Origin: Sunxiuqinia sp963677175
GTDB taxonomy: Bacteria > Bacteroidota > Bacteroidia > Bacteroidales > Prolixibacteraceae
DNA: 64,000 nucleotides
NCBI GenBank assembly: GCA_963677175.2
Contig: CAXXES010000004.1
Location: forward strand, 992,001 to 1,056,000
Direction: 5' to 3'
Part shown: positions 8,601-17,146 of the stretch, piece by piece
Position numbering within the stretch: position 1 is the first letter of the stretch
Layout: the number at the start of each line of letters is the position of its first letter
Notes under the pieces: generated by a model
Database searches by the model: none
The model's input: only the letters and a program-made list of their open reading frames with translations
What the model was told of the DNA's origin: nothing
Made by a program: the position numbers and the translations under genes

Positions 8601-10955
8601 ATGATGAGATTTAGATTGTTGACATTCTTGTTTGCCTTTTGGACCATAGGCCGCTGGGCACAAGCACCAAGTTATATCGATGAGGTTGACCCGAATATCG
8701 GATCAGCTCATTCCCGATGGTTTTTCTACACGCCGGCTGCCAATCCGTTTGGGATGGCCAAACCGGCCGCATCAACCAACGGGCACTATGGAAATAAGTG
8801 GGGCTGGGAAGCTGTGGGATATGATCAGCGGCATACTTCCATCGAAAGTTTTGTGAATTTTCATGAGTTCCAGATTGGCGGAGTGGCAGTGATGCCCACA
8901 GTGGGGAACTTGCAAACGACTCCTGGGAGTCTGGAATCACCTGATGAGGGTTACCGTTCACGTTTCTCGAGAGAGACAGAACTGGCTCAGCCTGGCTATT
9001 ACCGGGTTGAACTCGATGATTACGGCGTTCTGGCGGAGTTAACTTCTACACCCCGGGTAGCTTTTCATCGGTACACCTTTCCGGAGACTAAACAGGCGCA
9101 TCTAATTTTTGATATTGGCAACCGGCAGGGCGAAAGTGGTGCGGTGACCGATGCTTTTGTGCGCCAGGTGTCAGATTCTACCTTTGAGGGGTTTGTGCAA
9201 ACTTTACCCGAGTATGTCAAAAATTATCAGGCGGGAGCACAGATCAAAATGTATTTTGTCGCCGAGTTGGATCAGGTGCCTGATGGTTTTGGCACCTTTG
9301 TAGGCAAGAAAATCCAGCCATCGTGTGAATCAGTGCAAGGCCCGGGCTGTGGCCTATATTTCAATTTTGAAACCGAAGCAGAGGCGTCGGTTACCGTCAA
9401 GTTTGGCTTGTCGTACACCAGCATCGCCAATGCCCGGCTCAACCTGCAAACGGAAGCGGCTGATCTGGATTTTGATCAAGCGAAAAAGCAAGCGCAGGAA
9501 TATTGGAACAGCATGCTGGGCCGCATTGCTGTTGAAGGTGGGCAAGCGGAGGATCGGGTCAAATTCTACACCGGGCTTTACCATGCGCTTTTAGGACGTG
9601 GGCTGGCCAGCGATTGCAATGGTGCCTACGTGCAAAATAATGGTGTCATTGGGCAAATCCCGCTTGACGAACAGGGGAAACCTTTGTATCATCATTATAA
9701 TACGGATGCGGTTTGGGGAGCATTCTGGAACCTCACCCAACTATGGGGGATTGCTTATCCCGATTATTTGAATGAATTTGTGAACTGCCAGTTGGATGTT
9801 TACCGCGATTGTGACTGGCTGGCCGATGGAATCGCGACCTCTAAATTTGTGTCCGGTGTAGGTACCAACTTTATGGGGCAGGTGATTGCCTCTGCCTATA
9901 ATCGGGGAATTCGAAACTATCCGGTTGATCTGGCTTTTGAAGCGGTCTTGAAAAATGAAACCGGTTGGCAAAATCGCCCAGAGGGAGTGGGCAAGGCTGA
10001 TACGCAGGTGTTCCTGGAACGGGGCTATGTGCCCTATGCCGAAAATAGTGCCTATTACACCGGATCGTCGGCGGTGGCTTCACAATTTTCGGCTTCGCAT
10101 ACGTTGGAGTACAGCTTTAGCGCCTACGCCGCAGCGCAGATGGCGCAAAGCTTGCAGAAAGATACGGCCTATCAGCAACTCATCGGCCTTTCATCAGGAT
10201 GGGAAAAGCTGTTCGATCCATCCACAGGCTTTATCACTCCGAAGGACATGGAGGGTAACTTCCTCGACAATTTTGATCCCTATCAGGTGTGGCGTGGTTT
10301 TCAGGAAGGAAACGCCTTTCAGTACACCTTCTACGTTCCCCACGATCCTGAAGGCTTGATTGAGAAAATTGGCCGTGAAAAGTTTAATGAGCGTTTGGAT
10401 TCTCTATTTCAGAAAGCACAGGAAACCGGCTTTGGCGGAGGAAAAAATATAGATGCTTTTGCGGGGCTGGAGAATGTGTATAACCATGGAAATCAGCCGA
10501 GTCTGCATATTTCCTGGCTGTTTAACTTTTCAGGGGCTCCGTGGCTAACCCAAAAATGGGTGCGCCAAATCTGCAACGACTTTTATGGGACTGATGGTAT
10601 TCATGGTTATGGCTATGGGCAGGATGAAGACCAGGGACAATTGGGTGCCTGGTATGTAATGGCCGGTATGGGCTTGTTTGATGTGAAGGGGGGAAGCGAT
10701 GTTGAACCTAACTTGCAACTGGGCATGCCCTTGTTTCAAAAAGTTCGTATCCAGCTCCATCCGGACTTTTATTCCGGAAAGGAATTTATCATCGAAGTCA
10801 AAGGCGATCCGGCAAAGCAGCATTATATCCGGTCTGCCAGCTTGAATGGCCATGCGCACACAAGTTTTCAGCTGCCCTGGAACGAATTTATTCAGGGTGG
10901 ACATCTGATCCTGAAGCCTTCGGATCAACCCAGCAAGCGTTGGGGGATAGAATAA
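8601..10955 (+). CDS. GH92 family glycosidase (second complete copy), exported
   Basis: 784 residues with signal peptide MMRFRLLTFLFAFWTIGRWAQ (the second Met at 8604 is equally possible). N-terminal beta-sandwich opens with YIDEVDPNIGSAHSRWFFYTPAANPFGMAKPAAST, a GH92 hallmark; the barrel contains HHYNTDAVWGAFWNL and a DED cluster near 675-677 (GQDEDQGQLGAWYVM). As in the upstream GH92, the HGNEP motif is HGNQP (Gln near 632), and the following residues SLHISWLFNFSGAPW are diverged. The protein differs enough from the first GH92 to suggest another linkage. It is 37 bp after the six-hairpin gene and 21 bp before the isomerase gene, so part of one operon. Confidence 0.92.
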   Translation: MMRFRLLTFLFAFWTIGRWAQAPSYIDEVDPNIGSAHSRWFFYTPAANPFGMAKPAASTNGHYGNKWGWEAVGYDQRHTSIESFVNFHEFQIGGVAVMPTVGNLQTTPGSLESPDEGYRSRFSRETELAQPGYYRVELDDYGVLAELTSTPRVAFHRYTFPETKQAHLIFDIGNRQGESGAVTDAFVRQVSDSTFEGFVQTLPEYVKNYQAGAQIKMYFVAELDQVPDGFGTFVGKKIQPSCESVQGPGCGLYFNFETEAEASVTVKFGLSYTSIANARLNLQTEAADLDFDQAKKQAQEYWNSMLGRIAVEGGQAEDRVKFYTGLYHALLGRGLASDCNGAYVQNNGVIGQIPLDEQGKPLYHHYNTDAVWGAFWNLTQLWGIAYPDYLNEFVNCQLDVYRDCDWLADGIATSKFVSGVGTNFMGQVIASAYNRGIRNYPVDLAFEAVLKNETGWQNRPEGVGKADTQVFLERGYVPYAENSAYYTGSSAVASQFSASHTLEYSFSAYAAAQMAQSLQKDTAYQQLIGLSSGWEKLFDPSTGFITPKDMEGNFLDNFDPYQVWRGFQEGNAFQYTFYVPHDPEGLIEKIGREKFNERLDSLFQKAQETGFGGGKNIDAFAGLENVYNHGNQPSLHISWLFNFSGAPWLTQKWVRQICNDFYGTDGIHGYGYGQDEDQGQLGAWYVMAGMGLFDVKGGSDVEPNLQLGMPLFQKVRIQLHPDFYSGKEFIIEVKGDPAKQHYIRSASLNGHAHTSFQLPWNEFIQGGHLILKPSDQPSKRWGIE

Positions 10956-10976
10956 TATAATCAAGGAAAATAAAGA

Positions 10977-12740
10977 ATGAAGAACTACAGAAAAACAGAC
11001 CAGTTTCTGCGACCAGTAACAAAACCTGATCAGCAAGCCGGGACTTATGATATTTACCCAAGTCTGCGCCTGGCAGCCGGAAGTATTCAAACTGGCTTAA
11101 AGGGTATGGCTCAGGCGATCAGTCAGCAAACATGCGTGGTGATTGATGGTTACCAAGGTGTTTTTTTTGAACTGCTGAAAGATGAACTGGATGCCGAACT
11201 AAAGGTGCTTGGCAAAACGGTTCGTTGGACGGATGTTTCGGCTGCCTTAAAGCCGGAAATTGAAATTGATCAGTTAATTGAACCGTTTCTTGGCGGCGAC
11301 GATCCTTTGTTCGGTACCCGGACGAGATTGACCTTAGCCGACTTTTTTGATTCAAAAAAGCTAGAACAGCTCACTCCTTCGGAAGATACTGATCTGGACA
11401 TCCTGATTGGCTACGGAGCTGCCTTGGCCGGATGGGATGCCTGCTTGGTGTACGTCGATCTGCCCAAGAATGAATTGCAGTTTCGGGCAAGAGCTGAGAT
11501 GATGACCAATCTTGGAGCTTCCATGGCGAATCACATAAAAACCATGTACAAGCGGTTTTATTTTGTTGATTGGGTGGTCTTAAACAAGCACAAGCAAGAT
11601 TTGCTCCCTCAAATCGACTTTATGGTAGACGGGCAACAGCCGGACGCGATGAGCTGGATGACAGGTGCTGATTTGCGCAAGGCTTTGCGAACGATGGCGA
11701 CCAACCTGTTTCGTGTTCGACCTTGGTTTGAACCCGGAGCCTGGGGAGGGCAATGGATGAAGGAGAAGATAGCGGGCTTAAATAAAGAGGTGATTAATTA
11801 TGCCTGGTCGTTCGAACTGATTGTGCCCGAAAATGGTCTGCTGCTGGAAAGCGACGGCTTGTTGCTGGAAGTGTCCTTCGACAGCCTGATGTTTCAGGAA
11901 AGTGAAGCCGTGCTGGGAAAGCATGCGGATCAGTATGGTCTTGAATTTCCCATTCGCTTCGACTTTCTGGATACCTTTGATGGCGGCAACCTGTCCATTC
12001 AGTGCCATCCGCAGGTCGAATACATTCAAAAGCATTTTGGCGAAAATATCACCCAGGAAGAAACCTACTATATTTTGGATGCTGCTGCGGATGCGAAATG
12101 CTACCTTGGATTTCAGAAGGATATCGATCCCCTGGCTTTTGAAGCCGATTTGACGGACAGTTTTGAAAATAAGAAGCCGATTGACATTACCCGATATGTG
12201 CAGGTGCTGGACTCGAAAAAGCATGATTTATTTCTGATTCCTCCGGGGACCATTCATGGTTCGGGGACGAACAACCTGGTGCTTGAGATCAGCACGACAC
12301 CCTACATTTTTACTTTCAAAATGTACGACTGGCTGCGCCTCGATATGGATGGAACGCCACGCCCCATCAACATTGAAAGGGGAATGGATAATTTGAATTT
12401 CGACCGAAAAGGGGATTATGTACGGGAAAAACTCGTCGCTCACCCTTATGTGTTAAAAGAAGGGAACGATTGGAAATTATTCCATTTGCCAACACACGAA
12501 CAGCATAGCTACGATGTGCATCGCTTTCATTTTAATTCTGAAGTTGAGGTGGAAACAGAAAACAAATGCCACGTCCTTTCGTTGGTGGAGGGAAGCAGTA
12601 TTCTTGTTGAAATAGCAAGTGGGTTAAAGCAGCGGTTTAATTATGCCGAAACCTTTGTGATTCCGGCAGCAGCCAATTCCTATCGATTAATCAACGAGTC
12701 AGAAGGACAGGTCATGGTGGTGAAGGCTTTTCTGAAATAG
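10977..12740 (+). CDS. manA: Class I mannose-6-phosphate isomerase, long Bacteroidota form
   Basis: 587 residues, clearly longer than the usual 300-400. The C-terminal about 380 residues carry the cupin isomerase: LSIQCHPQVEYIQKHFG and EETYYILDAAADAKCYLGFQ contain likely zinc ligands, and LIPPGTIHGSGTNNLVLEIS is the characteristic metal-site loop, followed by FKMYDWLRLDMDGTPRPINIERG. The N-terminal about 200 residues (AISQQTCVVIDGYQGVFFE ... AGWDACLVYVDLPKNELQFRA) are a separate domain resembling a nucleotide-kinase-like fold without an obvious intact P-loop; its role is unknown. Interconverts mannose-6-P and fructose-6-P, linking the ROK kinase product to glycolysis. Last gene of the operon, followed by a terminator. 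Confidence 0.87.
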   Translation: MKNYRKTDQFLRPVTKPDQQAGTYDIYPSLRLAAGSIQTGLKGMAQAISQQTCVVIDGYQGVFFELLKDELDAELKVLGKTVRWTDVSAALKPEIEIDQLIEPFLGGDDPLFGTRTRLTLADFFDSKKLEQLTPSEDTDLDILIGYGAALAGWDACLVYVDLPKNELQFRARAEMMTNLGASMANHIKTMYKRFYFVDWVVLNKHKQDLLPQIDFMVDGQQPDAMSWMTGADLRKALRTMATNLFRVRPWFEPGAWGGQWMKEKIAGLNKEVINYAWSFELIVPENGLLLESDGLLLEVSFDSLMFQESEAVLGKHADQYGLEFPIRFDFLDTFDGGNLSIQCHPQVEYIQKHFGENITQEETYYILDAAADAKCYLGFQKDIDPLAFEADLTDSFENKKPIDITRYVQVLDSKKHDLFLIPPGTIHGSGTNNLVLEISTTPYIFTFKMYDWLRLDMDGTPRPINIERGMDNLNFDRKGDYVREKLVAHPYVLKEGNDWKLFHLPTHEQHSYDVHRFHFNSEVEVETENKCHVLSLVEGSSILVEIASGLKQRFNYAETFVIPAAANSYRLINESEGQVMVVKAFLK

Positions 12741-12753
12741 ACCAGGGAGTGAT

Positions 12754-12791
12754 AAAACCGGACCAGTTTAATTCGTGTCCGGTTTTTTTTT
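12754..12791 (+). terminator. Intrinsic terminator ending the mannose operon
   Basis: AAACCGGAC / GTCCGGTTT stem followed by nine T residues, immediately after the isomerase stop. Confidence 0.92.
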
Positions 12792-12832
12792 GTTTTCGGA
12801 TCCATTGAGCCGCAGGAAATCATCCATTTTGA

Positions 12833-12865
12833 TTTGGCAGGAGTCCTGAAAAACGCCTATATTTG
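12833..12865 (+). promoter_or_regulatory. Bacteroidota-type promoter for the GH3 gene
   Basis: TTTG at 12833-12836, 21 bp, then TATATTTG at 12858-12865 match the Bacteroidota sigma consensus TTTG / TAnnTTTG. This predicts a leader of about 115 nt before the GH3 start codon. Confidence 0.6.
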
Positions 12866-12989
12866 CCTACCAGAACAGAACAGGTAAAACCAACGTAAGG
12901 TCACGGACCTATTTGATATTTTCGGTTTCGCTTTTATCACAGATTGTTAAAGACTCGAAACATGACACTAAATTATTCGCACTACTTAT

Positions 12990-15623
12990 ATGAAAAAGAT
13001 AACATTGATTTTGGCCTTCGCTACAGGCTTGTTTTTGAATGCATTTGCGCAATATGAATTCCCTTTTCAGAATCCGGATTTACCGGTTGAACAACGGGTG
13101 GAGGATTTGGTATCCCGTCTGACGGTGGAAGAGAAGATCGACCAGCTGGTGTATACCTCACCTGCGATTGATCGTCTTGGCGTACCCAAATACAATTGGT
13201 GGAACGAAAGTTTACATGGGGTGGCTCGTGCCGGTTACGCGACCGTATTTCCCCAGTCTATTTCCATCGCCGCCTCCTGGGACAAGCCATTGATGAACCG
13301 GGTGGCGTCGGTTATTTCGGATGAAGCCCGTGCCAAACACCACGAGTTCGTGCGCCGTGGAGAACGGGGTATCTACCAGGGCCTGACTTTTTGGTCACCC
13401 AATATCAATATTTTCCGCGATCCACGATGGGGAAGGGGACACGAAACCTACGGCGAAGACCCGTACCTGACCGGACAAATGGGAAAAGAGTTTGTGCTGG
13501 GCTTACAAGGCGGCGACTCGGATTATCTGAAAGTGGTGGCTACAGCCAAACATTTTGCGGTACACTCAGGACCCGAGCCGCTGCGTCATGAATTTGATGT
13601 GAGTGTCAGCGAACGCGATTTCCGTGAGACGTACCTGCCTGCCTTTCGAACGCTGGTGGTCGATGCCGGCGCATACTCTGTGATGGGCGCTTACAACCGT
13701 TTTCGGGGTGAGGCCGCCTGCGCCAGCACCGAACTGTTCAGCATTCTGCGCGACGAGTGGGGCTTCGATGGGTATGTGGTGTCCGACTGCGGGGCTATTT
13801 CCGACATTTGGAAATACCATAAATTGGAGCCGGATGCGGCTTCGGCCTCGGCCCTGGCTGTCAAACGTGGCACCGATTTAAATTGCGGCGATTCCTATCC
13901 GGCCTTGAAAGAGGCGCTTCAACGGGAACTGATCTCAGAAGCGGAGATTGACATTGCCGTGAAACGTTTGTTTATGGCTCGTTTTAAGTTGGGTATGTTT
14001 GATCCCATGGAGCGGGTGGAGTACGCGCAAATTCCTTTCGATGTGAATGACAACCCGGCGCATGATCAGTTGGCACGTGAGGCGGCTCAAGCCAGCATTG
14101 TGCTGCTAAAAAATGAACAAAATACCTTACCCCTTTCAAAAAAACTAAAGACCCTGGCGGTGATTGGTCCCAACGCGGACGATGTGCAGTCGCTGTGGGG
14201 GAATTACAATGGAATCCCCAGCCGTCCGGTGACTGTGTTGAGTGGTGTCCGCAACAAAGTAACCCCGCAAACGAAGGTGCTGTATGCCCAGGGAAGCCAC
14301 TTGGCTGAAGGCGTTCCAGCCATGCAGCCCATTCCTTCCATCTACCTGCAAACCGAAGATGGTGAGCAAGGCTTAACCGGGGAGTATTTTGCGAACAGCG
14401 ATTTCGAAGGACAAGCTTTATTCACCCAAACAGATGATCAGGTTGACTTTGTGTGGGATTTGGGAACACCGGATCCACGCCTGGAAACCGGTCAGTTTAG
14501 TATTCGTTGGTCAGGCTATATCGTTGCTCCTAAAACGGGTCTGTATTACCTGAGCGATTGGGGCAAGCCGTATCTGAAAATTACCGTGGATGACAAAGAG
14601 GTGACTGGTGGAAACCATGAACACCATGCCACCATCAACCCGGTAAAAATTGAACTGGAAGCTGGAAAACGTTATGCCATTCAGGCCGACTACCGCAACT
14701 ACTATGGTGACGCAACCGCCCGTTTGCTTTGGGCCGTTCCGCAGGAAAATATGCTGGAAGAGGCTATCGAAACAGCGAAACAAGCCGATGTGGTCGTGCT
14801 GACCCTGGGTCTGAACGAGCGCCTGGAAGGGGAAGAAATGCCGATTCATATTGAAGGGTTTGCTGGTGGCGACCGCACCAACCTGAACTTACCCAAAGAG
14901 CAGGTAGAACTAATGCAAGCTGTTGTCGCTACCGGAAAGCCGGTGGTGCTGGTACTGATCAACGGTAGCGCCTTGTCCATCAACTGGGCGGCCGAGCATG
15001 TACCCGCTATTCTTACAGCTGGTTATCCGGGGCAGCAAGGAGGGAATGCCGTGGCCGACGTGTTGTTTGGCGACTACAATCCGGCAGGCCGTTTGCCGGT
15101 AACCTATTACCAGTCGGTGGAACAGTTGCCCGACTTTGAAAATTACGACATGGAAGGCCGTACCTACCGTTATTTCCGGGGAGAGCCGCTCTATCCGTTT
15201 GGCTATGGCTTAAGCTATACCACTTTTGACTATGCGAACCTGATCGTTCCTGAAGTAGTGAATGTGAACGAACCGGTAGCTGTTTCGGTAGAAGTAACCA
15301 ACACCGGCGACCGGGATGGCGACGAGGTGGTGCAGTTGTACCTGACCGATGAAAAAGCGTCAACACCGCGCCCGATTCGGCAGTTGGAAGGTTTTGAACG
15401 CGTTCATCTGAAAAAGGGCGAAACCAAGACTGTTCATTTTATCTTGGAGCCCCGGCAGTTGTCGCTCATCAATAAAAAGGAACAACGGGTGATTGAGCCG
15501 GGCTGGTTTACCTTGGCTATCGGTGGTGAGCAAGCCGGATTCTCGGGAAGGCTGGATGCCGCAACTACCACCACCATTGCGAAACGTTTTCAGGTGAAAG
15601 GAAAAACTACGCCTGTAGAATAA
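12990..15623 (+). CDS. GH3 beta-glycosidase with inserted PA14 domain, exported
   Basis: 877 residues with a signal peptide ending LFLNAFAQ. Residues about 30-330 form the GH3 TIM barrel (VPKYNWWNESLHGVARAG; GRGHETYGEDPYLTGQMG; KHFAVHSGPE) with the nucleophile Asp in GYVVSDCGAISDIW. The alpha/beta sandwich domain is interrupted at about 460-590 by a PA14 carbohydrate-binding domain (GLTGEYFANSDFEG ... YRNYYGDATARLLWAVP), as in many beta-glucosidases and xylosidases. A C-terminal fibronectin III-like domain (EVTNTGDRDGDEVVQLYL) follows. It has its own promoter and terminator. It may trim beta-linked sugars (beta-glucose, xylose or mannose) of the same glycan; specificity is not readable. Confidence 0.93.
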   Translation: MKKITLILAFATGLFLNAFAQYEFPFQNPDLPVEQRVEDLVSRLTVEEKIDQLVYTSPAIDRLGVPKYNWWNESLHGVARAGYATVFPQSISIAASWDKPLMNRVASVISDEARAKHHEFVRRGERGIYQGLTFWSPNINIFRDPRWGRGHETYGEDPYLTGQMGKEFVLGLQGGDSDYLKVVATAKHFAVHSGPEPLRHEFDVSVSERDFRETYLPAFRTLVVDAGAYSVMGAYNRFRGEAACASTELFSILRDEWGFDGYVVSDCGAISDIWKYHKLEPDAASASALAVKRGTDLNCGDSYPALKEALQRELISEAEIDIAVKRLFMARFKLGMFDPMERVEYAQIPFDVNDNPAHDQLAREAAQASIVLLKNEQNTLPLSKKLKTLAVIGPNADDVQSLWGNYNGIPSRPVTVLSGVRNKVTPQTKVLYAQGSHLAEGVPAMQPIPSIYLQTEDGEQGLTGEYFANSDFEGQALFTQTDDQVDFVWDLGTPDPRLETGQFSIRWSGYIVAPKTGLYYLSDWGKPYLKITVDDKEVTGGNHEHHATINPVKIELEAGKRYAIQADYRNYYGDATARLLWAVPQENMLEEAIETAKQADVVVLTLGLNERLEGEEMPIHIEGFAGGDRTNLNLPKEQVELMQAVVATGKPVVLVLINGSALSINWAAEHVPAILTAGYPGQQGGNAVADVLFGDYNPAGRLPVTYYQSVEQLPDFENYDMEGRTYRYFRGEPLYPFGYGLSYTTFDYANLIVPEVVNVNEPVAVSVEVTNTGDRDGDEVVQLYLTDEKASTPRPIRQLEGFERVHLKKGETKTVHFILEPRQLSLINKKEQRVIEPGWFTLAIGGEQAGFSGRLDAATTTTIAKRFQVKGKTTPVE

Positions 15624-15716
15624 GGTGTTGGCTTGCTGACTATTCAAGCGGTGTTTTGCGTGTCTGTTTGTTTCTTCTGCCGTTCTGCGGAATAAAGCTT
15701 TTATATGGAAATTTAG

Positions 15717-15750
15717 CTAAGGCCATTGAATGATGCTTCAATGGCCTTAG
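15717..15750 (+). terminator. Intrinsic terminator after GH3
   Basis: TAAGGCCATTGAA / TTCAATGGCCTTA stem around a short loop, followed shortly by a T-rich stretch; 94 bp after the GH3 stop. Confidence 0.8.
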
Positions 15751-15871
15751 GTCATTAATTTTTTATCCGTACTTGTACAAATGTTGCTGTTTTCTGGGAA
15801 TAAGTATTAAGAATAATATAATGTCTTATTTTGTAGGTTTAATGCAATAAAATAGCTATATTTATCTCATT

Positions 15872-16312
15872 ATGAGATATGTATCACTAAAAAAAGAAGA
15901 GATAGAAGCACTCAAGAAGCTTCAAAAGAACAGTACTGATAATACGGTCAGGAAACGCAGCCATTGTCTGCTTTTATCCCATCAAAGACGAACGATCACT
16001 GATCTTTCGGGCATTTTTGATGTAAACAGAAGAACCATCGAACGTTGGCTTGACAGCTGGGCGAAAAACGGTCTCGACTCTCTTCCCATCCAACCCGGAC
16101 GAGGAGTTAAGACCCGGCTAAAAGGCCTTGAGCCAGAGGTTGAGAAGCAATTAAAAGAACACAACCGTAACTTAAAAAATGTATTGGCCTATCTTGAGGA
16201 ACAGCACAATATCGTAATCTGCAAAAAGACTTTGCAGAATTTTTTAAAAGATACTGGGCTATATCTGGAAGAGGGCCCGGCTGTCGCTAAAAAGCAAACG
16301 CAACCAAAATGA
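15872..16312 (+). CDS. IS630 transposase, N-terminal helix-turn-helix half (orfA)
   Basis: 146 residues. RTITDLSGIFDVNRRTIERWLDSWAKNGLDSLPIQPGRG is the paired-type HTH pair that binds IS ends, followed by the typical linker ending LYLEEGPAVAKKQTQPK. The frame stops at 16312, and the catalytic half continues in the frame displaced by +1, starting from the A-rich stretch around 16289-16294. The two halves could be joined by programmed frameshifting, or the element may be inactivated by an indel. Confidence 0.85.
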   Translation: MRYVSLKKEEIEALKKLQKNSTDNTVRKRSHCLLLSHQRRTITDLSGIFDVNRRTIERWLDSWAKNGLDSLPIQPGRGVKTRLKGLEPEVEKQLKEHNRNLKNVLAYLEEQHNIVICKKTLQNFLKDTGLYLEEGPAVAKKQTQPK

Positions 16313-16862
16313 CTTTGAACTTAAACAGCAACAAATAAAAAGCCTTAAAGAATTGGAAGATAGCGGTTACATAGATCTTTATTTTGGCGATGAAAGTCAT
16401 TTTGGACTTACACCAAATGTGCCATACGCATGGCAAACAAAAGAAAACCTGATATTATTACCCGCTTCCAAAGGAAAGTTCCTAAATGTTGTGGGCTTGA
16501 TGAACCGCAAAAACAAACTGTTTTTTGAAGTGAACGAAACGACATTCAATTCTGATAAGCTCATCGGTTTTATGGATAAGTTTATGGGGCAAATAGTTAA
16601 AAGGACTGTTGTCATACTTGATAATTCACCGATCCATAAATCTAAAAAGTTCATGGCAAAAATTGAAGAGTGGAGAAAAAATGATCTATTGATTTATTTC
16701 CTCCCTCCATATTCTCCGGAATTGAACCTGATAGAAATCCTGTGGCGGAGAATCAAATATCAATGGTTGCCTTTTGAAGCTTATCTCAGTTTTCAGAATC
16801 TCAAAGAACGCTTGTCGTACGTTTTGAATAATTTTGGTCTCAAATACGACATTAAATTCTAA
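16290..16862 (+). CDS. IS630 transposase, DDE catalytic half (orfB)
   Basis: The reading frame is open from about 16281 and homologous from KSKRNQNDFELKQQQIKSLKELEDSG; no ATG is present, with TTG at 16353 the first alternative start. The DDE triad is complete: FGDESHFGLTP (first Asp), VVILDNSPIHKSKK (second Asp) and PPYSPELNLIEILWRRIK (Glu). About 190 residues, the usual size of the IS630 catalytic domain. Function as a fusion with orfA through a +1 (or -2) shift is inferred. Confidence 0.82.
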   Translation, partial: KSKRNQNDFELKQQQIKSLKELEDSGYIDLYFGDESHFGLTPNVPYAWQTKENLILLPASKGKFLNVVGLMNRKNKLFFEVNETTFNSDKLIGFMDKFMGQIVKRTVVILDNSPIHKSKKFMAKIEEWRKNDLLIYFLPPYSPELNLIEILWRRIKYQWLPFEAYLSFQNLKERLSYVLNNFGLKYDIKF

Positions 16863-17040
16863 TCGTTACTTAAAAATAGATCGATTGAAATTCTCATGGG
16901 AAAAAGAATCCTTTCTGGATGGAATGATTTCAAAACAGGAATGCTAATTTTTTGACTAGGGCTAAGATAGAACATAATACCCAACAAATAATAATGTAGA
17001 ATAGATTTTATTGGCATTAAGAACCATAGAACAATAAAAG

Positions 17041-17087
17041 CGTCCTGCCTTTACTGATTCAGCACCAAAAATCAGTTAAGCAGGACG
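17041..17087. other. Long two-part hairpin downstream of the integrase gene
   Basis: CGTCCTGC pairs with GCAGGACG, and inside it ACTGATT pairs with AATCAGT. It lies 60 bp downstream of the minus-strand integrase stop, without a strong T-run, so it may be a weak terminator or an element end. Confidence 0.5.
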
Positions 17088-17146
17088 TATGAATTTGTAT
17101 GGAAGAGTTATTTAGTCTAAACCTTTACCCTTTTCATAGATTTATC

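Larger units (their letters stand above)
15817..16979 (+). mobile_element. IS630-family insertion sequence
   Basis: Two consecutive frames encode the two halves of an IS630 transposase. Imperfect terminal inverted repeats are visible: TATAATGTCTTATTTTG at 15817 pairs with the complement of CTAAGATAGAACATAATA at 16962-16979 (about 12 of 17 positions). TA occurs at both ends, as expected for TA-targeting IS630 elements. The ends are approximate. It sits just after the GH3 terminator. Confidence 0.75.
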
